Positions 33,889 through 46,480 of a stretch of DNA of 64,000 nucleotides are shown here, in pieces. The translations under genes and the position numbers were made by a program. Numbering within the stretch: the stretch's first letter is position 1; every line of letters starts with the position of its first letter. A model generated the notes under the pieces. That model worked only from the letters and a program-made list of their open reading frames with translations, made no database searches and was not told where the DNA came from. Source of the stretch: Desmodesmus armatus (lineage: Eukaryota > Chlorophyta > Chlorophyceae > Sphaeropleales > Scenedesmaceae); contig VIIQ02000051.1 in the NCBI GenBank assembly GCA_007449985.2, forward strand, positions 186,001-250,000, written 5' to 3'.

Positions 33889-36269
33889 TCATTTGTCGCT
33901 GCCAGATTGCAGCGGCAACAGCCTCGTGCTGTAGTTTTTCTGGCAGCGTAGCACTAGGAAGCTGACCGGCGGCATCATCCCTTCGTGTGCGGGCTGGTGA
34001 TTGCTTCCGTTGGGCCCCAGCACGTCTTCATCGCCCAGTATAACCGCTGTTACGTCGTCCTTGTGGCGGCCGTACCGTTGCCGACGAAGCTTCACAAGAG
34101 TCTGCAAACAGCAACAGCAGTGTATGTCAATAAAAGCTACGATGCTGCATGTGTATGTTGTTAGTGATGGTGTACTGCCAATCATTGCCAGTCTCGGTCT
34201 TGAAGGATGGAGCTCTGTATGCTGCAAGCACGGGAGGGTTGCGTCAAAGGACCTGCATGCGCTGTTTCGTGTGGTGCAATTGGAATTCCTGAACTACAGT
34301 CTGTCAGCCAAGGGGACCAAAGGCACAGCGGCTAGGGTGAAGCTCGCAAAAGCAGCACCCTGCAAGCACCCCTGTATGGCTTCCGAAAGAGCCGCTAAGC
34401 GACTGGGGATGGTAGTACCTAGTGCCTTGACCCACCTGAATAGCTATTGGCAGGGCAAGGTCTTGCCGCCCCACGCACATCAGCTCAACCCACCCCTGCT
34501 GACTCAACACGTTGCTCATGCCAGCTGCAACTTTGGCAAATTCAGATTTGCTGCTGACGGTGAACAGGCTGCTGCTGCGGCTGCCACTGTCTGCTGCTGC
34601 CGCAGCGGCGGCTGCACGCTGTTTGAGTGCTGCTTGTAGTGTCCTGTTGCCTGCAGCAGCAGGAGGATACCAGCAGGAGAGCGGGCACTGCACCTGAGCC
34701 AAAATGGCCACTTGCTTGCGTACAGGGAGCACGTTGATGGGCGCGAGTACAAGTTCCGACGTGCGATGCCCGCCCTGTGACTGCAGCAACTAGTAAGGCC
34801 CTGCTGGGTTAGGAAGATAGGGAGTGAAGGAAATCCCTGAATCACAGCCCAGAGCAGTTGTGAATGACTTCATGCTGCAAACTACGATAGCTTCTGTAGC
34901 AACTCCACCCTGGCACAGGGACCCTACCTGCTCCCAGACAGGTAGTGTACAGCACCACAGCTCCCTCCGGCAAGGCAGGAGGCGCTGCTAGGTCTCCCTT
35001 CACCTGCAGGTCGGTGCCAACAAACAATCACGCTTACAAACCCTGTACATGTATGCCCTATGCCGATACGCACTGACAGCTTCCATCCACCTGCAGTAAT
35101 GTGTCATGATGTGCCAAGACGACGTTCGTGTTTGACGATAAAATGGTCCCTGGTCCTTGCATGCATGCTGTACATGTTCTCTCTTTGTCACCGCACACCG
35201 CTCAAACTTGCTGACTGCTGCTGTTGAACAGGCACGACTATCAAACAGCTGTAGGCTGGGTTTGAATGCTGTGGGTGTGTCATGCATATGTAAGGTGAGA
35301 AACCCTGACCGCCCAGTCCAGATAGGGCGTTGAGGCAGAGGAAAACTCAAATGCTGCAGCGGCTACAGCAGCGCTGCTAGCAGCAACCCCTGTCTGATTC
35401 TGCACTAGCGAAGCCGGCAACATGCTGTACCGTCTGCACAAATACCGCATCCACATCAACTGACATGTGCCGCGGTGCAGTCCAAACCCACTGCTGCTGC
35501 TTGACCGGCTGACATGGCTGTCGCTGATAATAAAAATAACTTCAGTTAACTTCACTATAAGTTAACTAATGAATGTGATAAGATAAATCAAAGATATAAA
35601 AAGAGAATTTAAAAAAAGAGAGAAAAAATAACCCTCTGTGCCTCACCTCCACAGGCTGAAAGGCCAGCGTTTGGTTTGCATGTGCTTTGCCGCGTTCCTC
35701 TGCTACTGCTGCCAGGTTCTGGTTGACCATCTTTGTGGCCACCCGGAGAGTGTTGATGGCGCGCTGCGTTAGGGGCTCTGAGCAGGGCACGATGCGGGTC
35801 AACACCTGCCAAAGTGTGCCAGTCAACGAGCACAGAAGACGATTGCTAGTCAGCAAGCATACAGGCGCTTTGTGCCAGTCGGCCAGCACCGCTAGTGGAC
35901 AGAAGGGCTGAGGGCTGGGAGCAAAGGCCTCGCTCAAAAGTAGAGAGGGGCACTCCCCACAGGGCTGACATGCAACACTTCTGCTAAAGAGCTAAGCAGT
36001 CTCTGTGTGCTGTGTGCGATGATGCTGTCCCGGGCATACAGCAGTCACAGCAGTGGCCTGCTTACATTTGTTTCGAGGTCAGCTGCCACGCAGGCAGCAG
36101 CCCCCCCAACTTGCGACTTCTCTGTGAGGCTGACCAGGCCAGTGTTTGGGCTGCTGCTGTCCTCCCAGGAATTTGCGAGTTTACGCACGCGCTGTCGCGT
36201 ATACCGCTGACCCCGATCCAACCGCAGCTGCTCCTCGGGCTCCGACTGCTGCTGCAACTGCTGCTCCTG

Positions 36270-36303
<34 letters not shown>

Positions 36304-36334
36304 AGCAGCTGCTGCTGTTGCTGCTGCTGCAGCA

Positions 36335-36368
<34 letters not shown>

Positions 36369-36536
36369 CTCCTCAGCGTCTTCTGCTGCCACTGCTGCCA
36401 CTGCTGGTGCGGCTGCAGCTCTCACAGAAAAAGTATGATGCTGTCGGGATGCTCCAAGACCACCCAAGGTATGGCATGGTTGTCTCAGCCCCACCCTGCT
36501 GCTGCACCTTGCTCCGACAGTGTTGCCGAGACGCAT
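33889..36536 (-). CDS. Probable organelle-targeted protein with polyGln and two SpoVS/Alba-like domains
   Basis: Two regions match the bacterial SpoVS domain pattern (an Alba-like fold; Alba proteins bind nucleic acid). Secure exons: 36536-36066, 35805-35647, 34780-34436 and 34101-33889 (stop). A tentative exon 35003-34928 (GDLAAPPALPEGAVVLYTTC) lies between; its phase does not fit the next exon, so the middle is unresolved. Domain one: VSLTEKSQVGGAAACVAADL, spliced to VLTRIVPCSEPLTQRAINTL. Domain two: FTVSSKSEFAKVAAGMSNVL, WVELMCVGRQDLALPIAIQ, spliced to TLVKLRRQRYGRHKDDVTAV, final strand VSFLVLR. They resemble each other (K-S, A-A, L, A-I-x-T-L). The N-terminus is rich in Arg, Ser and Gly and reaches SVRAAAAP, like an algal plastid transit peptide, followed by a polyGln block. 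Divergent from BCAT. Function unknown. Confidence 0.6.
36246..36371. repeat. CTG/CAG trinucleotide repeat inside the SpoVS-like gene
   Basis: Long CTG run on the + strand with CTC, TTG and CAGCAG interruptions. On the minus-strand gene it encodes a Gln block broken by Leu-Leu and Glu. The + strand frame that reads poly-Leu or poly-Ala here is not considered coding. Confidence 0.95.
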
Positions 36537-36762
36537 GTTGAGACGTGACGGACTCCTGGAGTGACAACAAGCTTGACTGATTAGCGACTAGGAAGTTGCA
36601 AAGGGTCTGTGCATTCTTTCTATAGTCAGTGTGGATGTCATTTTGCCAGTTGTGTGGCCAGTTCCCTGCAGAGGCACCAATGAGGCACAGTTGTGTAAGA
36701 GAAGAAGTGTGCTCAATTGACGCTGCGTCACAAGCAGCAGCCTCTCTCACCCCAGAGAAAAA
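36537..36762. promoter_or_regulatory. Divergent promoter region of SpoVS-like (-) and BCAT (+) genes
   Basis: The two predicted start codons are 226 bp apart and face away from each other. No core-promoter element was recognised with confidence; the call rests on geometry. Confidence 0.45.
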
Positions 36763-39700
36763 ATGCAGCTCCAGCGGAAAGCTGCAGTTGGGGCGCCATG
36801 CAGGTACGGCGTGCCTTACATAGATCAAGACATATTCTTGTAACCTACTGACGTACATGATCCTGCTGCAGGTCACGTCAGCGTTTGGCCTGCCTAGCAC
36901 AGGCGACTGCCCAAGCCAACAGTGACAGGTGTGGCCTCAAGACAGCAGCTGAGCAGCCCATTGTGTGTGGTCCGAAGCTATAAGTGCACTTATGGCCCTG
37001 TATGGCGGGGCAAGCTGGTGTAGGTGCAGTCAGCAACAGTGCTGCATCACAACCCTGATTTTGGTTGCTGCTGCTGATGCGATGTAGGCCCAAGGTCCAG
37101 ATCAACTGGGACAACCTTGGCTTTGGCCTGCAGGATGTGGCTCAGGTACGGAAAACTGCTGAGGACACTAGCCAGGAAGACAGCAGCTGCAGGCGAAAAT
37201 GGTTTTGAGGGCAGGAAGGTTGGCTTGAAGATCGAAGTGTGTCAGGCATCAGTAGTGCAGGTGTTCTTACAAATCTTTGAACAGCAGGACTGTGAACAGC
37301 AGGATAGTCACAAACTGTGCTGTATCTTTGGATACCGCAGCAAGCCCGCACCCTAGCAGCTGCCAGGCTGGCCTCAATTGCGTTTGCTTTGTCAGCAGAC
37401 AGGCTGTCATTCTGCGCTGTGCCATTCCAACAGCAGCTGTCTCAGCATGCTCTGTTGTCCTGCTGTGCTCCTGCTGCAGACCATGTATGTCACAGAGTGG
37501 ACAGAAGGCAAGGGCTGGGACCAGGGAGCGCTGAAGCCCTACGGCCCCATGCAATTGATGCCTAGTGCACAGGTGTGATGCAGCTCGGCCTTTTCAGCAC
37601 CAGCACAAGTGCGAGCGCTAGCCTCAGCAGTAGGCACCGTGCAGAGCAGCTCAAGAGCCAAGCAGCTAGCAGCTGGTGCTTTGCGCGGCTTAGTCAGCAC
37701 ACGGCGGGGCACAAAGCTGTAGTGTGCCGCCTCTGGACTTGCACGAGTGGTGATTGTGCTGGGATGGCAGGAATGGCCACAGGGAACTGGCTCTTCACCA
37801 GAAGCGGCATGCCGTGGGGAAGCTGCCCCAGTGGGTGCAGGTGTGCAGCTGGTACGTGCGTTATGGTTTGTTGCGGGTTCCTGAGAAGGTGCTGTGACTT
37901 TTCCTGCAGGTTCTGAACTACGGCCAGTCTGTGTTTGAGGGTATGAAGGCACAGCGGACCCCTTCAGGCAGCATTGTGCTGTTCAGGTGAGGGACAGCTA
38001 CATATGGAAGCAGTATCAGTATGATATGCACCACGGCATGCAGCTGGTGCACTGCATCTCTGTTGACTGCATGGACGTGCAGCAACCCTGTGCATTAATG
38101 TGTGTTTTGTGGCGTTTCACTCAGGCTGCTGCCAGCAGGTGTCAGTGACACCTGACTTCCATGCCCCCATCGCAACTCATCAGGACACACTCACATGTTC
38201 GAATCACATCTTATGGTTGTGCGATGTGTGATATGTATATGCAGGCCTGACCGCAATGCAGCGCGGATAGCTGCAGGTGCTGCACGTCTCAGCATGCCAC
38301 CCCTCCCTGAGGCGCGCTTCGTGGAGGCTGTCGCTGACACAGTTAGGGCCAATGCAGGTGGGAACACCGTACTGTCCAATCACATGTTCTGTGCTGTGCT
38401 GTGCTGTGCTTCCAGTAGTCAGGGAAGAGCTGTGAGGTGGCAACACACTGTGCTGGCCAACCAGCACCAGCCAGCACCAACTGTGCTGTGTTACAGTAGT
38501 TGGAAAAGAGTTGTGTGGGGGGGGGGGGGCGGCAGTAGGTGGCAGTAGGTCCCCTGAGCCACACTGTGCTGTCCAACTAGCACCGACCAGCACCAACTGT
38601 GGTGTGTTACAGTAGTTGGGCAAGAGTTGTGAGGTGGCGGCAGTAGGTGGCAGAAGGTGGCAGTAGGTCCCCTGAGTCAAGCAAGGGTTGCTGTTGGTTC
38701 GCAATTCCAGCATGGAACAGGTGCCGTCATCATAGCCAACATATCAATCAGGATGTCTCAGCTTGGCTCATTTGTCGTGCTGTGCTGTGCTGTGCTGTGC
38801 TGTGCTGTGCTGTGCTGTGCTGTGCTGTGCTGTGCTGTGCAGATTACGTCCCACCACTGGGCAAGGGTGCGCTGTATCTGCGGCCGCTGCTAATGGGCTC
38901 TGGCCCCATCCTGGGTTTGGGTCCTGCCCCCAGCTACACCTTTGCCATCTACGCAGCTGCTGTGGGCTCATACTTCAAGGTAGGGGCCCTGTTTTGATGA
39001 GGGGACTTTACTTATGGCTGCTTGGGATGCAGTAAACCCCACAAGTCAGATTAGCGGGGTTTGTGGGATTGTATGGGGGTTCTGGGTGTCAGTCACATCT
39101 GGCAGTTAAAGATGGTGCAGGCAGCACGGAACAGAATGGACGCGGTTGCGTCCTTGGTTGTCTGCGTGTTCATGTCCTGTTGGCGCGCACACTGCAGATA
39201 CAGACACTGCTAGGAGACGTTCTTGCTTTGTGTGTGGGCAGGGTCAGTGGCCTGGCAAGCCCTTCGCCTGTCAGTGATCGGGTGTAAGTGTTTGCGGACT
39301 CCTCGGCCTTTTCGAAGAACAGCCGGAGTTGAGTACAGGATGTGTGCAGCATGTCCCATACCTTGTGGAAGACACTTGGAAGAAAGTTTCTCGACAGATG
39401 GAGTACTTGGGTACACGCAAGCTCACTAAGACTGTCCTACTAGATAGGCAAGCAACAGTGACGTAATCCCTGTGTGTGTTGTTTGGTGTGTATGGACGCA
39501 GAGCGGCCAGCTGACACCCATTGACCTGATTGTGGAGGAGCACTTCCATCGTGCTGCACCAGGTGGCATGGGAGGCACCAAGGCAGCAGGCAACTACTCA
39601 CCGGTCCTGGTCACTCAGCTGGAGGCAAAGAAGAAAAACTATGCAGGTCAGGAGGCCCTGTCATTAGGGACACAGTGTAATGGGTAGTTGTGGGGTGCCG

Positions 39701-41549
39701 TGCCGTGCTGTGCTGTGCTGTTGCCCTTGCCTGCATGGTCACTCATCTGGAGGCAAAGAAGAAAAAGTACGCAGTTTAGGGCCCCTGGGACACAGTGTAA
39801 GCTGGAACACTGGAAAGGGCAGTGGTGGGGGTACCGTGCGGTGCCGTGCTGCGCTGTTTCGCCCTGTCTGCATGGGGTGCAGTAAGCAGGCTTGATGGTT
39901 TGTCGCTGTAGCTGTGGTGGCGTCGGTGGCTGGTGCAATCAACCAACCAACTACCCAACTGAGTTTTTGGATCACATGGTTTCCCACCTCAAGGCCATGA
40001 ACAATTCGTCGAAGCTCTGCAATCGCAGCACGCCATGCCTACATTACAGCTCGACATGCTGAAGGACTGCAGCACGGCAGTCATGCTTGCAAAGCCTCGC
40101 ATCCACATGCCACAGGGGGATGTTACATGTTGAATTTTGAACCCGAACTTTGAACCCCAACTCTGCGTCCCCCAACCTTGAACCCCTGCAGATGTGGTGT
40201 ACCTGGATGCCAAGAGTGACACCTATCTGGAGGAGGTGTCCAGCTGCAACATCTTTGTTCGCAAGGGCAAGACCATCAAGACACCACCACTGGGCGGCAC
40301 CATCCTGCCTGGTAAGACGGCTGGGCGCACCACGTTGTCACGTTCATACACAATTGCATTGTTGTGCGCAGCTGTGTGCTTGTGTGTGGGGACCTGACAG
40401 GTACAGGTCTCGTGGAGCGCTGTTTTGTGCCGTGATTCCAGTGCGGGAGCAGACGCAAGGCCCCCGCCACATGTCGCCTTGCAGTATGCTTGCTGCCTTC
40501 CATCTTCGGCATGGCTGGTGGTTAGAGACTTGTGTATGGCCAACATCAAGTCATGTGCACAAAGTCAAGTGCTAGGCACCACAGAGAAAGCTGCATGACT
40601 GGGATAGCTGTTGCACATTTGGCTGGTGAAGGATCCCGCCTTGACGTGTGCTGGTGGCGTCTGCAGGTGTCACGCGTGAGAGCATTATCCAGTTGGCGCA
40701 CAAGCTGGGCTATGACGTCATTGAGGAGCCTGTCAGCGTCCACGAAGCTATGGAAGCAGATGAGGTCTTCACCACAGGTGAGCTGCACACTCCAGTGGCT
40801 GTGCTTTGCTTTTTTTTGCGTTGCTTTCCATCCTTGTAGGCTTTGTGCTTGCAGCAGTGTCCAGGCAACTAGATATGCGGCAGGTTATAGGGAAGTGCAG
40901 CTGGGTCGTTGCGCATGCACATTCGAGGCACCACAGGTGAGCTGCACACACTAGTGGTGTGTATTGCTTTGCATCCTTGTAGGCTTCGTGTTTGCATCAA
41001 TGTCCAAGACAGTACGTTGGCGGCACGCTCCCAGAAAGTGCAGCTTGGTCGTTGCGCATGCACACTTGCGGCAGAGTGCAGCATGGGGCGCGCCCAGGGA
41101 TTGGGTTCCAAGGACTTGTGCAGTGCGCAACTGGCAAGTTGCGCGGGCGGGGTGTCAGAGGTAGCTGCACAGGCAGGCCTCACTGCCTCTGCTGTGGTGT
41201 GTGGTGTGAAGAAAAATGAATGCACACTACTAAGCTGTGCAGCAGCCATGGTGCGGCACCACTGCAGTTTAGCCTAGAACTCACACAGTGTGGCATATCA
41301 CACGTCACTGTAGTGTTGCACGCCCAGTTGCTCGACCCTGCACACGCGTGCCTTTTTCTGCTGCATCGTCCTGCAGGCACTGCTGTGGTGGTGTGCTCTG
41401 TCGGCAGTCTGACCTACAAGGGCAACAGGCGCAGCTTTGTTGAGGATGGTGCTGCAGGCTCTACAGCGCTGGAGCTGTACACTGCCCTCACCCAGCTGCA
41501 GACCTGCCAGGCAGAGGATCCGTTTGGGTGGGTCTACAAGGTCTGCTGA
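36763..41549 (+). CDS. Branched-chain amino acid aminotransferase (BCAT)
   Basis: PLP-dependent fold-type IV transaminase, exchanging amino groups between Leu/Ile/Val and 2-oxoglutarate. Eleven exons: 36763-36803, 36872-36928, 37088-37145, 37480-37572, 37910-37986, 38245-38357, 38843-38979, 39502-39646, 40192-40311, 40667-40777, 41377-41549. Joined 1125 nt gives 374 residues, continuous in phase. Marks: [58 protein letters not shown] (Lys is the expected PLP lysine), [12 protein letters not shown] (class-IV signature), [26 protein letters not shown]. The first 35 residues ([26 protein letters not shown]) look like a short organelle transit peptide, probably plastid. Introns hold several tandem repeats and two exon-derived duplications. 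Leu/Ile/Val synthesis versus breakdown cannot be told from sequence. Confidence 0.97.
38400..38680. repeat. About 115-bp tandem repeat in BCAT intron
   Basis: Two to three diverged copies with CAACTGTG-TGTGTTACAGTA, AAGAGTTGTG and GGCAGTAGGTGGCAG. Located between exons six and seven. Confidence 0.8.
38777..38840. repeat. (TGTGC)n pentanucleotide microsatellite abutting a BCAT splice acceptor
   Basis: About twelve TGTGC units run directly into the acceptor TGTGCAG at 38836-38842 of exon seven. The array supplies the sequence where a polypyrimidine tract is expected. Confidence 0.95.
39606..39773 (+). repeat. Duplicated 3' part of BCAT exon 8 with lost donor
   Basis: The exon end CTGGAGGCAAAGAAGAAAAA plus following intron is repeated 128 bp downstream (about 39736-39773). 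The copy keeps the reading frame ([12 protein letters not shown] versus [12 protein letters not shown]) but its donor GTCAGG has become TTTAGG, so it can no longer be spliced as an exon end. Confidence 0.85.
40767..41060. repeat. Diverged tandem duplication in last BCAT intron, including exon-10 donor
   Basis: CACCACAGGTGAGCTGCACAC, the end of exon ten with its donor, recurs at 40930, and TGCTTTGC/CATCCTTGTAGGCTT recurs about 150 bp later. The second copy therefore carries an unused donor-like site. I quote the motif only in part because of base differences. Confidence 0.7.
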
Positions 41550-41606
41550 GAGGCAGTGCAGGCTGCAGCTGGTGTGTTGGCCACTGTCGCCATTCAGTGC
41601 GAGCTG

Positions 41607-41611
41607 TGTAA
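41607..41611 (+). terminator. TGTAA poly(A)-type signal after BCAT
   Basis: TGTAA, the usual polyadenylation signal of volvocine and related green algae, lies 58 bases after the BCAT stop codon. Short motif, so chance occurrence is possible. Confidence 0.4.
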
Positions 41612-44600
41612 CGGTCTATTCAGATGCGTTCTATGATGCTGATGCCCCGTGAGCTTCGTTGGCCCATACAGGGTGTTCAGGCTCAGCCTGAACCCATGTA
41701 ACAGTAACAGGAACAGTCTCGTAGGGCATCCCAGTACAGTGGGGAGCATAGGCTCGACAATCAGGGGCAAGGACGTTGGGATGGATGTCCTTAGGTACAT
41801 ACATTGTGCAGGATCCGAGCATCCAAGCTGAAGGCAACGGGCAGCTCTTGGTCAGCAGGAAAGTTAGTGCCAGAACAGATCAAGCTGCATGCTGGCTACG
41901 GTAGTGGCACAAGCTTCTTTGGAAGGGGAAGTGCAACACACGTAGATCTTGCAGGCGATTGTTGAGACCTACATAACATGTGAGGTTTGTTCTGGTGACA
42001 GGTTTAGAATTCAAGCCAACTCACAGAGACAGCACCGTTGCTGCAACCAATCTGATAATGATTTGATCATCTGACAGACAGGGAATGTTGAGGTGAAGCT
42101 AGAGAGACACACAATTGGCTGCAGGCGGCAGGTGCAGGCTGCAGCATCTATGCGTATGACACATTGACGGTCACAGTTGTTTCTGGTGCACACTGACCAT
42201 GTGAACTGCTAGGCAGGAAGCTAGGACAACAAAACTTCGAAATGATCAGGTACAGTTACACCACAAGCAAGGGGAGGCGCAAGTTCTGCAATTTTGCACT
42301 GCCTCGCAACTTACGTACGGCCTCTCCAAAAAGGCATCAGGCGACACACAACACAGTAAGGGTACTGGGAATGCATGCAATGCAACACTCCCAGCACAGG
42401 TCAAGAGGATTCACAACGCTGGCGCATGCACGCCCAGTCACTAACCAGAAGAAGAGCTCTCTGACCCAGCGAAATTCCGTAGGGGAAAACAACAGTGAGG
42501 CTAGTGCAATGCTGCTATCTCTTGAAACGCCACACCTTCAAACACCACTGTGGGGCCAACTCGACCAACCGTACAACAAAACAGCCACGTAACAGCACAC
42601 CCACAACCTGCACGCGCAGGCTTCCCCCTCCAAAACAGCCCCAGCTCCTTTCCCCCTTGAAAGCCCGACAGCCTGTGGCACACAATGTGCGAAGGAAAAA
42701 GACGCTGACTCAGGCTGCTTCCTAAAGCAGCAACCAGGAGGGGGCGGGTAACTGACATCACGCCAGTCGCCCAACATGCATGTAGGCAGACATCATGCCA
42801 GGGCAATTCACGCTTCCAGCGCAACCGCAATTGGCAAAAATCAAGCTTCGTGCCCCGCCATCACCTTGAATATCATGCAGTAACTCAAACCACCCATTCC
42901 TCCAGGCCACTCTTACCTTGCCACTCGTGCAGCAGGACCCACCCATACTAATGGAGCTCTCAGCCTGTGTCAGTCTCCACTCACGCCAAAACTGCCGAAA
43001 AAGCACCCACACACAAACATGCAAGCACCCCCTCGCTCGATGCACGGGATAAGAGAGGCCCCAAGGAGGGATAGCTGGGGCATCGGGCCCACGTCCAACA
43101 CAACACACAAGCTAAGGAACACACTCAAGGGGGATGGCGCAGTGCACGCAACGGCCAAGCGAGCGCAGTCTTCCAGATACTCCAACCACCAACACCAAGC
43201 GAGGCATACTACTACACAAAAGGTACGCTGTCAAAGCAGCAGCGTGCCTTCTGCAAGTCACCAGCACCCCAAAGGCCACATGCCGGTGACCCAGGTCGTC
43301 TGAAAGCTCGGTGCTGATGTGACAAGAGGGGCTGGGTGCTGGTGACAAGAGGTGGGTCGCACCCGCTGAGAGCCGCTCACTTTGGGGTTTAGGGTTCTGT
43401 AACCCTAAAGCCACGCCACAATACTCACCAAGCCAGAGCAGACAGCTCAGCGACCCGCAGTTCAAACCCACCCAAACTCACACTCTGCAGCCCGCGTGCC
43501 ACAACGCAGCCAACACATGCTAGCAGGCTGTGAAGCCCACCAATAGTGAAGCAGCACCTTGCTGCACACATGCGCAACAGCCCGTACAGCTGCCACTGGT
43601 ACCAGACTCCGCGACATAACGCAAGGCCGTGGATCTTTAACCAAAAGCAGTCGGACCCCTGAGCAGACCCTCTACACACCCTGAACGCCAGAGCACATAC
43701 TGACAAGAGCAACTCCCTAGTCAGAAGCCGCGCAGCTCATGTCAGCACACAGCACTTGGTACTGAGTGACCAAGCCCTTTTGCTGGCTGTAAAGCGGCAG
43801 CCCGCACATACGGGGCCTGACCACAATGTTGCAAGGAAACGGGATGCTTGGCCAGCAGATAGCAAACTTCTTACCCTGCGCAAGCCATGGGTCCACACGC
43901 AGCTGTACAGTGATGTGTTTTGCGTGTGTGGCTTGCGATGTGTTTGCACGTGCTGGCCAGGCAGCATTATGATGCATACCCATAAAGCTGTGGTGGGGAC
44001 GCCAACCTAAAAGTTGACGTCCAAGGGCTGCCCCCAGTCCGCACACAGCAAAGCGATCAGCGACAGTGCCGCGCCATCCAACAGGGATGGACTGGCACAT
44101 GACAGGGGTGCCGTGGCCTGCACAACCAACCTCGCCCGACAAAGCAGACGGCAGAGTGACGTTGGAACCTTGCAGACATCAGCGGCAAGCACCAGCTGCA
44201 AGGCAAGTGATGGGCACAACGCCACAAATCAGCCACTGATGCACCTTTCATGGCACCATGGTACACTTTGAGGAGCAAGAACATGCTGCTGAATACCAAC
44301 ACTTTGTCCCCATTCACCATGAGGACCTTTCAAGCTGTTGCAGCACCCCACAGGTACTGACAACTGCCCTGGAGGCTACAGCCAGCTGCTGCAGGAACAG
44401 GGACATGAACAGAATCAGCTTGCAGACAAGTTGCCAACACTGCTGCAGTCCACAGCACAGCCCTAGCGTGCTGCACGCACACCCGACACCCTGTTCCACT
44501 CCTGAAAACAGACCCTGCCCGCCAACAAACCACCACAGTGCGGCAATGGAATCGAACGCTCACGCGCAGAAGTGCACGCCCATGACGAACACATCCCAAC

Positions 44601-46480
44601 ACCATGCTTTTCTTGCCCGGGAACCCTGCGATGGCACTACTGTACACAAACTCCCACGTACTGCACCTGTATGAACAAAGGCAGGTTGGCGCGAGCAGCA
44701 CCTGTCACGGCACACACGCCTAAGCACCTCTGCAACAGGCACCCTGACTATCCAACACGCCGACACCTGCGGGGCTTCAGTCGCCCCACAAAAGGCAGCG
44801 ATAGCACACGTCTGCATATGGTGCACTTACACGCAAAAGTGACCGCAGCACATGCGCAGAATGTGTCAAAATACCACACTACCCCTAGATCAATACAATC
44901 CTCTCTTCTCTCACCCTCTCCACGCACACACAAACCCTTGCAAGCAGAAGATTTTCGAACAAGCACTCGTCTGCCGCTCTTCATCCCCAACAATCATGCA
45001 TGCGACAGACACCACAGTGATAGGCCAGCCGGGAGCAGCAGACTTCTTGGAAGCGCCAACAGCACGCCAAGACAGCCTTGCAGGCATGCTGGGCCCTGAT
45101 CGGCCCTGCCAAACGGCCGCCATCTTGAATGCTTGACAAAGCACAGGCACAAACCCGCAAGTGATGCCTGCCCATTGCCCATGCACACAGACAGCTCCCG
45201 AAGGTGCTGGCAGTTGCCGGTGCACTCACTGCTGCTGACATGCACAAAAGTGAGCAGTAGCAGCTGCAATGCAACTCAAAAGGCCTGCCCAAGCATCACC
45301 CCCCTGCGCAGCGCAGGCATTGCTCTCAGTCCCAATCCCAAGGATGCACAAGTCAGTCATGCAAACCCTGCAGTACCCCATAGTATGCGCAGAATAATGC
45401 GCTTGCTCCCCTGCACAAAAAAGCCCCCCGCGAGCAACACGGTAGGGAGAGGCTCTGCCACATCCAAAGCCCAACCCAGTCCCATGCTCGTGGACACAGC
45501 ACAAGTCGAGCTGAGCATGGGAGAGTGTCAACCACCCAGAAGCTGGAAAGAGAGGAGCAAAATGGACCTGCACGCTGAGCCGCAATGACGGCCGCGCGCA
45601 TGCCCAATTGTGTCTTCATGCGTCAACTGGTGTGCAAGAGGGTGACAACCAAGCTGCCTGGAAGTAAAGTGATGCGTCGACCCGCCAGAAGTAATACCCA
45701 GGCGCCCAGGGCCGGTGCAACCACAACAGCAAAGCAGAAGAATGCACCAGCGCAGCCCAGGATCCTTAACAACGAAGCCATGACGACAAACTCCTTTCAA
45801 ACTTTCAACAAGGCACTTCAGTAGCCTGTGCTCCGCTGCCTGTCTGTCCAAACACACTCAAACAAACAGCAAAGCCCCAAAAGGTGCAGCTGCGGGCAAA
45901 TTGAAGCACGACAGGAAACCACAGCAGTACGGCACTGCAACATGGGGTGTGGAACGCAACCGTGGTTGCATGGAGATCCTCGGAACCCCACCATGGGGCT
46001 GAACATAGCTGGAGGGCGGCCCTCAGACTCTCTCTCTCATCATGCTCTTACTCAAGGTAGCAATGACGGGTGGACTCAAACAGACAACAAGTGTCAAGGC
46101 AGGTGGAAAGACGATGGCGCAAAAACCTGTGAACCTAAACCCAAACCTCCCTCACAAACCTCATCCACGTCAGACAGTCGACAAAACACCAACGCCCCAG
46201 CACTTGCTGGGAGGTGCACCAAGCCATGCTCGACAGACGCACACAGCAGCCTCTGCTGCCCAAGAGCGGGGCGCTGTCCAAAAGCTTGATGCAGATGCAA
46301 CGCATCAAGCACTCTGTGTGCCTTCACTCGCGCCCCGGCAATCAAAGCAACCATGCAGAACACCCACAGCCGCTCTGTCCCCGCACTGCGGGTGCCAACA
46401 AGGCCCCCACGCAGCAGACTCTGACACAAGCCAGGAAGAACCATACACACCCACCACCTGCACATGTCTTACTAACCGGC
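41612..46480. other. 4.9 kb without recognisable genes, C/A-rich on + strand from about 42 kb
   Basis: Between two convergent genes. From about 42 kb the + strand is strongly C/A-rich, meaning G/T-rich on the strand of the gene that ends at 46481. Many open frames, none with a domain. A 9-bp telomere-like hairpin, TTTAGGGTT/AACCCTAAA, is at 43388-43409. It could be a very long 3' tail of the minus-strand gene. Confidence 0.4.

Noticed and set aside
33889..34101. PP2C-type phosphatase C-terminus (KDDVTAVI)
   Set aside because: The short match is explained better by the preceding exon: together they complete an SpoVS-like domain with in-phase splicing, and no other PP2C motif is present.
34928..35003. 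Glutaredoxin-like strand (GAVVLYTTC)
   Set aside because: Only one strand matches; no CxxC/CxxS active site or downstream glutaredoxin motif follows on this strand.
36012..36548. Plus-strand frames with poly-Leu or poly-Ala over the CTG tract
   Set aside because: The minus strand gives a transit peptide, polyGln and an SpoVS-like domain that splices in phase; the plus frames are shadows of the repeat.
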